From: Zingiber officinale
Taxonomy: Eukaryota > Streptophyta > Magnoliopsida > Zingiberales > Zingiberaceae
Reading direction: 5' to 3'
NCBI RefSeq assembly: GCF_018446385.1
Contig: NC_055996.1
Location: 48,654,365-48,718,364 of the forward strand
Length of the DNA: 64,000 nt
Both the position numbers and the translations under genes were made by a program. Below are positions 33,900-45,873 of the stretch, piece after piece. Below the pieces are notes generated by a model, which ran no database searches, was not told where the DNA came from, and saw nothing but the letters and a program-made list of their open reading frames with translations. Position 1 is the stretch's first letter. Every line of letters begins with the position of its first letter.

Positions 33900-36474
33900 T
33901 GTTGGTTTCTATGCGGAATATCATAGTGGTTCCCCTGTACAAAAATTTTGTACAAGTCCTGAACCTTTACTAACAACCTATTGTGTTCTTTAGAAATTAA
34001 ATTAGGAATCGCAAACGGAACTTAACATCATTGATTTCAAATTTAACTTATATGTTCTTAGTGGTTTAGACTTGGATCGCAAACGATGCTTAGCATTATT
34101 GATCCAAATCCACCCATGTTACAAATTCAATTAAATATTAATTTCAGAAATCGACTTCCAGGTTAAACATGGCGAGGCACTAGGCCTTCTTGGGTATGGG
34201 AGCATCCACCACTTCCTAGACAAAGCCTTTCAATGAAATCTAATATTTAATTTCCTTATATAACCCTAGGTTTAACCAAAAGGAACAATCGAATCACAAA
34301 TTCGAAAAAATAAAAAAAAAACACAAACTCGAATCACAAATTCGAAAACTAGAATCATATGCCTCTTGTGTTTGGTATTTCAAAAACTATACAAAGAAAA
34401 CTAGTATGATGCGGAAAATAATTACTAGTTATACCTTTCTTTGTAAGCAACAACCTCTTGATCTTCTATCGTATTCTTCTTCTTATCTCAGACATTGTGT
34501 GGGCAATGATCTACCGAGATGAGAACCACCAAGACAACTTCCTTCTTCTATGTTTCGGCCACCAACCTTCAAGCTCCAAGGGATGCAAGAGCAAAGCCTC
34601 CTTTCTCACCTTCTCCAAGCAAAATCCGGCCACCATAAGAGCTCAAAGAGATGTTGAGGTTCGGCCACAAGAAGAAGAAAGGAGAAGAGAATAGGGCCGG
34701 CTACACCAAGGAAGAAAAGAGAGAGGAATAATAGAATATGTGTTGTGAGGTGAGGCACCTCTACCCTCTCTTTTATATTACTTGGTCTTGGCAAATAAGG
34801 AAATTTAATTATAATTAAAATCTCCTTATATTCCTTGCCATAGGTTAATAAGGGAAATTTAATTAAAAATTCCTTTTAACCCATGCTATGGCCGGCCACA
34901 TCACATGCTCCAAATAAGGCAAGTTTTAAACACAAAATTAAAACTTCCTTATTTGTTTCTGGAAATTTTTAAAATAAAAATTTCTCTATTAATTTTCCCT
35001 TCATGGTTGGTTATAAAAGGAAATTTTATAAATTAAAATCTCTCTATTAAAACATGTGGATGATTTCTAAAAAGGAAAGTTATCTTTAAAATTAAAATCT
35101 TCCTCTCAATCTACAAAAATAGGAAAGATACCAAATCTTTTCTTAATCTTTTGTAGAAACTATAATAGGAAAGATTTAATTTCAAAACTCTCTTTTAAAT
35201 CATTAAGATGGTTACAAAAAAATAAAGTTTTATCAAAAATTAAAAATTTTCTTTTAACTACAAATAAGGAAAGATATCAAACCTTTCACTTAATCTTTTG
35301 TAGAAAATTATAAAAGGAAAGATTTAAATTTTAAATTCTCTTTTAAGACCATGATATCCATATAAGAAAAAAAATTTAAAAAAAAATCTTTTTATTTTCT
35401 TGTGGTTGGCCCACCTAGCTTGAGCTTCAAGCATTGGACGGCCACCACAATGGCTCAACCCTTTGGCTTTGGCCGGCCCAAGCTTGGACTCCAAGCTTGG
35501 CTTGGCCAGCCACCTAAGGTTGGGTAAGAAGGTGGATATTTGGTGGATATAATTCTCTATATATAAGAGGCTACGATAGAGACCAAGAGGAGGAATTAGT
35601 TTTGATCTCCTGATGAAATTAAGTTTCCTGTGTTTGCCCCGAACACCCGACTTAATTTCATCAATAATAATTCATATCACTAAAGAATTACTATTGAACT
35701 ACCGCACCAATCCCAAATTACATTTTGGGCTCCTTCTTATCATGAGTGTGTTAGTCTATCTGTGTTTAAGATATCGAATGTCCACTAATTAAATGAGTTA
35801 CTAACAACTCACTTAATTAATATCTAGCTCCAAGAGTAGTACCACTCAACCTTATCGTCATGTCAGACTAAGTCCACCTGCAGGGTTTACATGACAATCT
35901 TTATGAGCTCCTCTTGGGGACATCATCAACCTACATTACTAGGACACAGTTTCCTTCTATAATCAACAACACACACTATAAATAATATCATTTCCCAACT
36001 TATCGGGCCTCTTGATTTATCGAAATAAATCTCACCCATTGATAAGTCAAAGAAATAAATACTAGATATATGTATTTGTTATTATATCAGGATTAAGAGC
36101 ATACACTTCCATAATAACAAAGATCTTGTTCTTTTATTCAGTAAGTATAAAAAGAACTTACCTTAAATGGTCCTGCTCAATACACTCAGAGTGTACTAGT
36201 GTAATTTTATAGTTAAGATAAACTGATATCAAATTACACTACGACTATTCTAATGGTTTATTCCTTTCTATCTTAGTCGTGAGCTACTATTTATAATTTA
36301 TAAGGAATTGATAACATGATCTTTTGTGTGTGACACCACACACCATGTTATCTACAATATAAATTAATTGAATAACTACACTTAGCATATAAACGTAGAC
36401 ATTTGACCAATGTGATTCTTTATTTCAAAATAAAATATTTACAAAAGGCTAGGTTTTTAGTATGCACTCTAACA
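33900..36474. mobile_element. Solo LTR, 2575 bp, TSD ATTTA
   Basis: The + strand begins TGTTGGTTTCTATGCGG and ends GTATGCACTCTAACA, that is TG...CA with TGTTGG/CTAACA ends. The 5-bp flanks are identical, ATTTA (33895-33899 and 36475-36479). No gag or pol is present and no primer binding site lies at either end, so this is a solo LTR. A TATA-like motif (TATATATAAG, 35558-35567) points to + orientation, but the opposite end also reads like a copia LTR start, so strand is left open. AT-rich AAATTAAAATCTCC-like repeats fill 34800-35400. Confidence 0.85.
35558..35567 (+). promoter_or_regulatory. TATA-like motif in solo LTR
   Basis: CTCTATATATAAGAGG is followed by GCTACGATAGAGACC, a plausible LTR core promoter if the LTR runs on the + strand. 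Confidence 0.35.
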
Positions 36475-36507
36475 ATTTACTCAACCGGGGAAGTCTTAGC
36501 AGATCGT

Positions 36508-37588
36508 CACTACAAGAAAATTAGGATTTTACAACAATTAAAAGACAACCTTTTTTTTAAAAAGCATTATCTTTTTTTTAACAACACTTTTAGTGAAAAA
36601 CATTGTCTAAGTTTTATATTTCTTATTAAAAATATTACTTTTTCAAATAAGCGTTGTCTATTGGAATTTTTTTGGGATCAAAGACAATGCTTTTTAAAAA
36701 GTGTTGTCTATCAATATTATTTCAATATTTACAGTAATATTTTATTTAACACTATGTCACCAAACTTCCTTCGTCAAAATCTCCCTTTGCGAAAACTACA
36801 CAAAATTAAAACCTGGTCTCGAAGACTCTATCTCCACCAAAACTCCAAAAATCATCTCTGCCGAAACCCTCCTCTGCACCTCCTTCGCCACTCCTCCGCG
36901 CCATCCCTCACTCCTTCATCTTCTCCTATCAAGTAGACACCCAACCTCATCTTATTGACACCAACACAAGTCATTGCCTTCTTCTCCATCTTCCTCCTTT
37001 GCTACATCCAGCCAACCACCTCCTCTCCATCACCATCGGCAGAGCTACGTACTCTCATCTCTCCTATTCAGGTTAGAAAAGGAGAGGCCATAGCTTCCTT
37101 CCGGTAACCCCCATTCCCTCTACACATATTTTGTCTATTTTTTTTTCATCCTTCGCTATTGCTTCTATGTGACAGAAGTGGAGGATGGCAGTTATTTTTG
37201 TAGTTTTTGTTTTCTTTGCATGAATCCCCACCCATTTTTGTTCAAAGATTTTTGTTTCTTGATTAAGATACAAGAATTTTTTTTATGTATGGAAGCTCCT
37301 ATATCTGCTAAGACCTGGGAAAGAAATCATGGTTCTTTGTTTCATTCTTTTGTTGGTTGAGTTATATGATATCATATTTGGAATTATTAATGCTTCCATG
37401 GAGTTCTATTTACTCATCTGTTGCAGTCAGATGCTTTCGTTTGATAGATCTATTTTTTTTCTAGCATTTCATTCTCTTTAATGAATTAATCTTTTATCTT
37501 TTTTCCATAGCAATGAAGTGTTGCTTGTTTATCATCTCAATTTAAACTAGTTTAATATTGTTAAACAAGTTCAGAAACAAGTCATCAA
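36508..37588. mobile_element. CACTA-type element, left part
   Basis: The terminus is CACTACAAGAAAATTAGG. The next 220 bp carry subterminal motifs AAAGACAA, GTGTTGTCTA, GCGTTGTCT and AAAAAGCATTATC in both orientations. From about 36750 the DNA becomes CT-rich (CTCCACC, CTCCTCTCC), resembling a gene 5' leader, but no coding exon is recognisable. No right terminus is seen before the copia LTR begins at 37589. The element lies in the SIRE-like LTR fragment that ends ...GCAGATCGT. Confidence 0.6.
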
Positions 37589-39411
37589 TGTTAGTTAGAG
37601 CTCTAGACCCAATCATATGATGATTGTTGTATGGACTCGATGTATCATATTCCTATATATATTTATAAAGGTATTTCTTTATGTTTATTATACTTACTTG
37701 TATTGGTGCCAAATAACTAAGTATAATAGCGTCCTTGAGTAGAAGGTTCTTATCTATATCAATCAATTGGTTGAATTGATAGTGAGATGATATAGAGAAC
37801 ACTACTCTTAATCATTCCTAGTCAAGTATTAACATTCAGGGACAATGTTAATGCGATGAGACTAGCATGTAGGTCAACTCGATGACTTGATCTCACAAGT
37901 CATGGATATAGAGATATCAAGTTGACACATGGGTATGCATTGGAGAATGTATACTGAATGACCCACCATGAGAAAGTATCATGGATCGTTATATGAGTGT
38001 CATATACTTCCTCATGTGACTATTAGTATGACTATCAATCCTTGGACCTGAAGTCACCATGGTTCCCTACATAAGGAGTTGCATATTTTGGCTTCATTAA
38101 ACATCACCCGTAACTAGGTGGACTATAAAAGCGATTACTGGGTATGTAACAAATTTTGCGGAGGGATGTGAGTGATGTAGATGGGATCTATCCCTCCTAT
38201 ATGACAGGAGAGACATCATGATTCTTGATAGAGTGAGACCACTAAGTGCATGACCATGCCCAAATGAGTCAATATGAGATATTGAGCTCATTTGATTAGA
38301 GCGAATCTACTTAGAGTTCAAGATATAGATTGATTAGAGGATGACACGGTCTATGCCTCAATTGATCAATCTAGATGTCAAGGATAGAAGAACATCGTCA
38401 CATATTGTGAGAGACACAATTAGTAGTCACAAAGGTGATGTTGGATCTCAACATTCTTGTAACTTGGGTAGTAATGATGTGTTGCTAGATACCGCTCATT
38501 ACTTATGTTTCTAAATGGTTTTAGGAGCATTGCTGACGTTACAAGAACCTATAGGGTCACACACAAAGGACATTTAGATGGAGAATAGGTTCATATGATG
38601 GACCAAGAGAATTAGGTTCATATGATAAACCAAATTGGATTCAGAGTAATCCAAATTAGACTAATTGAGTTAGACTCAATTTGATTCATATGTCCAATGA
38701 GTCTAATTTTGATTATGACTCATTGAATCAATTTAATTTAATGGATGGAGATTCACTAAATTAAATTGACTTGAATCAAAGGTTGGATTTGATCAACCAT
38801 GGGAGATAAGAAGTCAAGTTTGACTTGACTTGAGAGGGAAGATGAAGAGTCAAGTTTGACTTGACCAAATGCCACCTCATTTGTAACTTGGCATGGGCCA
38901 GCCAATGATGGTGTTCCACATCATCAAGGCCACATCATTGTGTACCACCTCATGAGGAAGACCAAGAGCCATGACTCTTGGTATTACATGGAGGTTTAAA
39001 ACCCCTCCATTAAGTGGTCGTCCACATAAGTGAGGCATTAAGCAATTTGTGTGCTAATTCAAGAGGTCATTTTCTTCCTCCTCTCTTCTCTACTCTCCCT
39101 CTCATCCTCCACTGTCGTGACCATGAAGAGTTCTAGCACACTCTAAGTGGTTTTTCTCCACCTTTTGTCCGTGTGGATACATATAGAGAGGTGTACACTT
39201 GACACCCTACGAGATCCGGCAACTCTTGGATGAGCGGGATAAGCGAAGGGCTTCGCTACAAGGGTAACTCTCTTTTCATGTAGATCTAAGGTAGATTTAG
39301 GGTAGAAACATGTACATGATTTAATTTTAAATATATTTTTGCACGGATCCGTGGCTAGCTTCGGGGTTTCCGCAGTGCGAAAAGCGGTTTTTACGGCCTG
39401 AAATGCTAACA
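37589..39411 (+). mobile_element. copia 5' LTR, 1823 bp
   Basis: It begins TGTTAGTTAGAGCTC and ends AAATGCTAACA, giving TGTTAG/CTAACA inverted ends. The tRNA-Met primer site follows after one base. The U3 part holds many GACTCAATTTGA-like words (38640-38770). TATA-like and start positions are not obvious. The 3' LTR partner is not in the window. Confidence 0.8.
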
Positions 39412-39412
39412 G

Positions 39413-39427
39413 TGGTATCAGAGCCAC
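39413..39427 (+). other. Primer binding site (initiator tRNA-Met)
   Basis: TGGTATCAGAGCCAC directly after the LTR is the standard plant copia primer site, complementary to the 3' end of initiator methionyl tRNA. Confidence 0.9.
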
Positions 39428-40852
39428 ATGCGAACCATGTACTTGTTTGTATTTTGTTTTTATAAAAAGATTTCAGATCTATAAGTTTCTGTAAGTTTAC
39501 TATTTTTATGGATTTTGTGAGTATTTTTCTCGTAGAGGCGAAGCAACAAGTGTTTGGACGCTTGTAGGCTTCAACTACCGAGAAAAACCTTCTGAAACGA
39601 CAAGGTCTCACCCAAATTAATTTGGGACAGAGGCTTAAGGCACTGTTAGATCAAGATGGGACACTTGCGATATTCATTTCGCGAGTAGGGGCGCTACCCC
39701 TAACCTCGCAAGGGGCATTGTCCTATGATCGCGCCCGAAAATCGCTAATCGGGACCGCCGGGAAGTTGTAACTCATAAAATTCATAAAAACAGTAGTAAA
39801 ATTATATAAATTTATGTAAAATACATAATTTAGAATTATGTATGATATTGTGATGATCATGGCCCAAAACCCCAATTTGATTGGACAAAAATTGTGTTGT
39901 AATTCATAATATGGCTTGCGCGCTATTTTTATGTTGTACGTGTTGTATGTGATTTGCGACCTACGCGTCGTGCCTCCTTTATTTATATTCTTGTTGTAAT
40001 TATATTTTAGACTCGAATGTAACTCGAGTTTCATATTTGTAATGTACAAAATGAAGTGGTGGAAAGGTCCACTCAAGGAGTTACGAGGAGGGTGTTGTCA
40101 ACACATGGCGGTCAAAGGAGGCGCTTGAAGAAGCCGTTGATCCTAGGTTGACCATCTGATCTTCTCATTGGCTTGAGAAGATCGTAGTAGGGCCATGACC
40201 TCATTACAATATATGTATATATCTTGATATATTTGCTTGTGTGTATGTGATGCATGCTAGTGTAGGGTAATTAGTGTCTTGATGCGTATATGATTCACAT
40301 TAACGATTAGATTAGATCTTAATCAAGTCAACTCGAGATGCCTACCAAGTTTTGATACCCATCACTACCTCGATCATTTGTTGTTGTTGAATCTGCCAAA
40401 GCAGAGCAACGCATATTATCTTGGTAGGGTGCGGAGGGACAATCTTGGTCCCGCCTATCAAAGCTTGGGTGAGTACAAACTCAATTAGATTGAGTATAAC
40501 TAGTTAACTCAATTTAATCGGGTATAACTATAGGCATTTTCCAACGGTTGGAAGATAGGATACAAATCACATTTATACTAAATCTTGGGTGATTTAGCCA
40601 AAGCTAACTAAAGTTTTCTTATAAATGAGGATCTTGATCCTATAAACAAGAGTTGCATAGAGATGTAATTGATAATTCGTTATCTATTGATCATACTAAG
40701 TCTTGGGCGATTTAGACAAAGCTAACTCAAGTCATAATATGATGTGGATCTTGTCCTACAAGTCAGTGGGAGTATCATTTAGTTAAAGGCCTAATTAAAT
40801 GATAAATGGAATATGATATTTACTTTCTGCATTATTTCTGTTGTAGATTGTC
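39428..40852 (+). other. Long untranslated leader of copia element
   Basis: A 1.4-kb leader without long open frames links the primer site to gag. It contains a roughly 122-bp repeat (about 40577-40645 and 40699-40770) with CTTGGG(T/C)GATTTAG, CAAAGCTAACT and GATCTTG words. The same words appear in inverse orientation in the leader of the copia element at 48726-51828. Confidence 0.6.
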
Positions 40853-40979
40853 ATGTCGACAAACACGAACACCTTCTCCCTACGTTCTATCCTTGACAAG
40901 GACAAGCTCAATGGAGCTAATTTCCTGGACTGGTACAGGAATCTGAGAATTGTTCTCACACAAGAAAGAAAACTGTGTA
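40853..40979 (+). pseudogene. copia gag, first 42 codons only
   Basis: ATG at 40853 opens MSTNTNTFSLRSILDKDKLN, then FLDWYRNLRIVLTQERKLC, the N-terminus of plant copia gag. The frame then meets Athila-like DNA at about 40980 with no target duplication visible, so the rest of the copia element is lost or displaced. Confidence 0.85.
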
Positions 40980-41157
40980 TTGCCTTTCTCTGTTTTTAAT
41001 TTCTTTGTTTGATTTAGTTTGTATTGCAATCTTGTTCTTGTGTATGCGAAGATCTAACTTTGCAGGAGAATTTTTTCCTCTTGACCCTGAAATTGATAGA
41101 ACATTTCATAGAAGAAGAATTCTGCAGAGATAAATTGAAGAACAAGAGCATTTGAAC

Positions 41158-43439
41158 ATGGCTAATAGACCACTAAATGATTATGCAGCACCTTATACTA
41201 GGGGTTTTCGATCTAGTATTTCAAGACCCTCAGTGGAGGCAAATAATTTTGAGATCAAACCTGCAATTATTTCCATGGTGCAGCAAAATCAATTTGGTGG
41301 AGGACCACATGAAGACCCTAATCAACACTTAGAGGTCTTTTATGAAATATGTGGGACAATGAAAATGAATGATGTTCCTTCAGAAGCAGTGCGGTTATTA
41401 TTATTTGGGTTTTCTTTGAGAGATAGGGCCAAGCAATGGTTGAATTCTTTGACTCCCAATAGTATCACCACTTGGGAACAATGTGAGCAACAATTCCTTG
41501 ATAAATTCTATCCCCCAAGTAAAACTACTCATATGAGGAATTTGATTGCAAGTTTCAAACAAGCTGACTCAGAATCTCTATTTGAAGCTTGGGATAGATA
41601 CAATAGTATGCTCAGACAATGCCCTCACCACGGTTTGGAAAGATGGTTAGTGTTGCATACTTTCTATAATGGTATTAATTATCATACCAAAGTGTCCCTT
41701 GATTCAGCTGCTGGAGGGGCACTCATGAATAAAAATTTGGATGAAGCTGAGGAAATCATAGAGAGTGTAGCACAAAATCATCATCAATGGGAAAATGAAA
41801 AAAGTGGTGGTCATCCTTCAATAAACCCAATAACAAAAGCATTAGGAAAATTTGATGTTGATGTAGTGACTTTATTGGCTGCAAAACTTGATGCTCTTAC
41901 AAAAAAATTTGAGAATATGGGGACTAGTTCAAATATGGTAAATGTTATTGCTATATCTTGTGAAGTATGTGGGAGTTCAGAACATTCAAATGACTCATGT
42001 CCATTGGGAGAGCTATCACTGCACAAATTAATCAATTGGAGCAGTGCGATGCAATCATGGGTTTCAATCAAAGACAGAACAACCCATACTCAAATACTTA
42101 CAACACTGGATGGAAAAATCATCCAAATTTCTCTTACAGAAATAATCAAGATCAAGGACCATCTATGGGAGCAAGACCAAATTTTCAATCTAGGCAACAA
42201 AATTTTCAGCAACAATCTTTTCAAGGCTTTCCTACATCCAAAATTGAAAAGATGTTTGAAGAAATTATCTCCAATCAAAATGAAATGAAGCAGGATCTAT
42301 TGAAGCTTACTCAGAGAATGGATAATTCTGAAAAACATCAAAAGATTCAGGATAGCCAAATTGCCCAGCTAGCTTCCTCATCTTCTAGAGCACTAGGACA
42401 ACTTCCTGGAAAACCTGATGTAAATCCTATGGAGCATTGCAACATAATTAAGCTTAGGAGCGGACGAACCTTGGGAAATCCCCAAGTGACTGCTCAAAAA
42501 GGGATGCAAAATGAAGAAGAGCTCTCTCCTCCTACACCTAGTCAGATTTTTGATAATGAGGAGAATACCATTGAGGTTGAAGAGACTCTTCCACTGAACC
42601 TTCAGAGCAAAGTTATCCCTTTTCCCCAAAGACTCAATATGATTAAAAAGGATGAAGAATTTGGCAAATTTTTGGAGAAGATTAAAGAGATATGCGTTGA
42701 AGTTCCTCTTATAGATGCTATTCTTCAAATGCCAAAGTTTGCCAAATTCCTGAAGGGCATCATGTCAAATAAAAGAAAGAGAGGAGATGTAGAGACCATT
42801 GCACTAACTGAGGAATGCAGCGCTCTTTTGGTGAAGAACACTTCCCCGAAATTGAAGGATCCAGGGAGCTTTTATATTCCTTGCAATATAGGAACAGAAT
42901 TCATTGAAAAAGCTTTTTGTGATTTGGGGGCAAGTGTTACCCTCATTCCCTATTCAATTTGTAATAAGTTAGGTCTCAAAAATATTAAACTTACTACAAT
43001 GGCACTACAACTTGTTGATCATTCCTGCAGGTACCCTATGGGTATTATTGAAGATGTGCCAGTAGAAGTTGGTGGGAGTATTATTCCCACAGATTTTGTT
43101 GTGTTGGACATAGAAGAGGACCCTAAGATTTCTATCATATTAGGAAGACCATTCCTTGCTACAGCTGGAGCAATTATTGATGTTAAAAATCATAAGTTGT
43201 CATTGGTAATTGATAAGGAACGGTTGGAATATGATTTATCTAATGCCTCTAACCATGTTTCTTCTCTTTTAAATGCTTGTAGCAAGGCAAGCATTTACAA
43301 ACTTGAGGAATGGAATTTCCATTCTCATGGAAGGCCGCCTAATGAAAAGAATAATTTGGTGGAGGATGTTGGGAGGAGACCTCCCAACAAAAATGAAAAA
43401 TATATCTGCCCTCCAAGGGCAAGGAAACGAGAAGAATAA
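41158..43439 (+). pseudogene. Athila gag-protease polyprotein, one frameshift
   Basis: The start is the ATG at 41158 (MANRPLNDYAAPYTRGF). The gag core shows FEIKPAIISMVQQNQFGG, SLRDRAKQWLNSL, FLDKFYPPSKT and RQCPHHGLERW. A CCHC zinc knuckle CEVCGSSEHSNDSC (41959-42000) follows. Just after it (about 42003) one base appears to be missing; the reading continues in another frame with IGRAITAQINQLEQCD and NPYSNTYNTGWKNHPNFSY. The protease follows with FCDLGASVTLIPYSIC (usually D-L/S-G-A), GIIEDVPVEVG and ISIILGRPFLATAGAIIDV. It ends at 43439 after KKNEKYICPP-like basic residues. Gag packages RNA; the protease cleaves the polyprotein. Except for the frameshift both parts look intact. Confidence 0.88.
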
Positions 43440-43667
43440 GTTGGATTGGTCGAGCTAAAGACCCTAAACAAGAGCTTCTTGGGAGGTAACCCAAGGGTTC
43501 TTTTAGTTAGTTATATTTTGTATTTTCATCTTTATTTTGTTTTCACTATATTTTAGTTTTGTTTTCAGGTTAAAATCTATTTCCATGAGCTAGCCATGAC
43601 TTCTTCATGGGCATGGAAGTATTGGAGAAGTGGATTAGGAGAATAAACATCAAATGGAATAAAACAG
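43440..43667 (+). other. Short spacer after Athila protease
   Basis: It contains GTCGAGCTAAAGACCC and GGGAGGTAACCCAAG, wording normally found in Athila elements after the coding region. No gene is present. It may mark the deletion joint where pol was lost. Confidence 0.4.
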
Positions 43668-44130
43668 GGCATGGCCGTGTGTTGTACACAGCCAAGCAAA
43701 TGAAGCAGTGAAGGAAAAAAATCTGGCTGTGTCTACCAGACATGGCCGTGTGAAGTCTGCAGAGAAGGAAGGGAGCATGGTCGTGTACCAGACACGGCCG
43801 TGCAAAGAATCCAGAGAAGGAGAGTTCTTCGGCCGTGTTCCAGACACTACCGTGTGGAGAAATCAGAGCAAAAGCTTGAATCGGTCGTGTACCAAACACG
43901 GCCATGTGCCAAATCTAGAGAAGAGAACTCAGAAGACCGTGTCCCAGACACGACCGTGTGAAGAAAGCCGAGAAAAAGAAGGATGCGGCCGTGTACCAGA
44001 CACGGCCGTGTGAGTGAAGTCGAGGTGGAAAAGGGAGGGGCCGTGTAGATCTACACGGCCCGTGTGGAGAAGCCCTTAAGAGGCCGTGTTTTCCTTACAC
44101 GGCCAGATTTTGGCCGTGTCCCGCACACAC
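43668..44130. repeat. GGCCGTGT...ACACGGCC dyad array, internal block
   Basis: About ten imperfect dyads occur every 45-50 bp. Each has an 8-bp arm GGCCGTGT, a 6-8 nt centre (for example ACCAG) and the complementary arm ACACGGCC, often followed by GTGT. Clear examples lie near 43786, 43990 and 44040. The array ends about 220 bp before the ATHILA ORF and is followed by CTCTTAAAACATC and CT-rich leader DNA. A second block lies in the LTR at 47205-47660. Confidence 0.88.
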
Positions 44131-44348
44131 CCACCTCTCTTAAAACATCTTATTTTCTCTCAATCTCTTTAAAATCCCTCTTTTCTTCAACCTTTTCCTC
44201 AAACTCTCTTAGATCCAGATTCTTTTCCTCTCCAACACTCAAGATCTTTGTTCTCCTAACCTCAGATCTTGTTCTTCAAAGATTTGTTTCTTTGAGATCT
44301 TACTTGTCTAACCCTAAATAGTCCCTTCCCTCATCTAAACTCAACAAG

Positions 44349-45873
44349 ATGTCCAATCTTTTGAAGAAACTTCGCAAAGGAGGTGGTGGATCTAGTGGAG
44401 ACAAAGAGAAGGAACCATGTAGGGATAAAGGAAAACAACCGATGAAGGGCAAAGGAAAGAGGACTTCGCGCAACGAAGGTAATGACAATGAATTCAATAT
44501 AGTATTTAGAAATGATGATCATATAACTAGATTTGCAATTCTTGTCAATAGAAAAATTGTGTGTACTAGATACATGGACCCAACTGTTCTTGATATGCTT
44601 GGAATTAGGGAAGATGTAGATTTGTTGATTGGGTTTTTAGAGTGGGGTGATATTATGTACACACATTTGCTTACATATCCTCGTCTTGTTTTGGAGTTTT
44701 TAAGTTCATTAGATGTCCATTTTGTTAATGAGGATGATTATATTGAAAAATTTTCATTTAGATTGATGAATCAAGAATTTTAATGGACATTTAGTGATTT
44801 TAATTCTTGTTTTGGATTGTCTACCGGTAGCCCTCGTAGGTTTGATTCAAGGTTTAATTGGAATCATTTTTGGAATGCATTAACTGGATTGGATCAACCT
44901 TATGAGCCTTTAAGAGCTAAGGCTTCTCATATGCAAAACCCCATTTTTAGGTACTTACATAGAATTATGAGCAAAACTATTTTTGGTAGGGGAGAGAGTG
45001 ATGGGGTAGTTAAAAAAGATAGAGCTTTATGCTTTATGGGCCATGCTTCATAAGGTCGATTTCGATTCTGGTTTTCATTTTGTACAAACCTTGTTAAGAG
45101 CCGCAAGGGCATCGTCGGGATCAATTGTCTTTGGTGGATTGATTACCCGAATAGCTTATAATTTAGATCTTGATTTAGATGGGTTGGAAATAATTCATGG
45201 CAATGACATGATAGATATTGATGCATGTCTTGCCATGAAAATGATCGTTCGGGATGAGAATGAGTTTGCATTCCCTAGGAGGAATGGTTTTCCTCTACCT
45301 CTTCCTTGTCCTGAACGAACGTCTATTCGTAACCCTGCTAATTGGGTAATCATCGATATTGTTCCTGAATATGTTCTCTCTATATCTGGAGACACAGAGC
45401 CACACATTGAACCCTCAATATCTGGATACCCGCAGCCTTCCGAACATCCAGATCCTACTAGGCATTCTTTTGCTTATGGTACGGGTTCCTCCAGATTTGA
45501 TTTTTCTGATTTCTGTACTTCTCTATAATCGCTCCACGAGAAGCATGATGCCCAACGAAGAATATTGGAAGGTCGTTTCTCTTTATCAGATAATCAGTTT
45601 AGAGAAGTACAAGAGCACTTTCAGTTTACAAGGAATTTTCAGGGTCAAGTGGCCGAATTTGTCCAGGATTATGATACTAATCAAGCTAGAATGAGAGACT
45701 TTATGCAGAGCATGAGTGTTACTAGCCAACAAGTTGATGCTTTGTTTGAGTATCATGTAATCCTAAGCGAAACTCCTGGTTTCCCGAGTTTTCCCATTGG
45801 TCAGCCACGTCGTAGGCACCCTTTTCCTCGTCCCCCTCCACCTCCACCTCCACCTCCACCTCCACCATATTGA
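44349..45873 (+). pseudogene. ATHILA ORF-1 family protein, two stops and a frameshift
   Basis: ATG at 44349 opens MSNLLKKLRKGGGGSSGDKE, a basic head, then RYMDPTVLDMLGIREDVDLL, YPRLVLEFLSSLDVHF, FRLMNQEF, NWNHFWNALTG, AKASHMQNPIFRYLHRIM, FGRGESDGVV and, after a frameshift near 45050, ARASSGSIVFGGLI. This is the plant ATHILA ORF-1 domain found downstream of pol in Athila elements, a position where env-like genes sit; its function is unknown. A TAA at 44781-44783 and another at 45526-45528 interrupt it, but the frame reads on after each. The C-terminus is a glutamine-rich helix-prone segment and a run of about a dozen prolines. Confidence 0.85.

Noticed and set aside
36403..36958. 177-codon frame crossing the solo LTR end and a CACTA terminus
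   Set aside because: It spans two transposon boundaries and has no domain; it cannot be an evolved gene.
43668..44130. Regularly spaced direct repeats resembling a CRISPR array
   Set aside because: The spacers are themselves related, the repeats are imperfect dyads, the genome is a plant nuclear one, and the array lies in an Athila-type retrotransposon.
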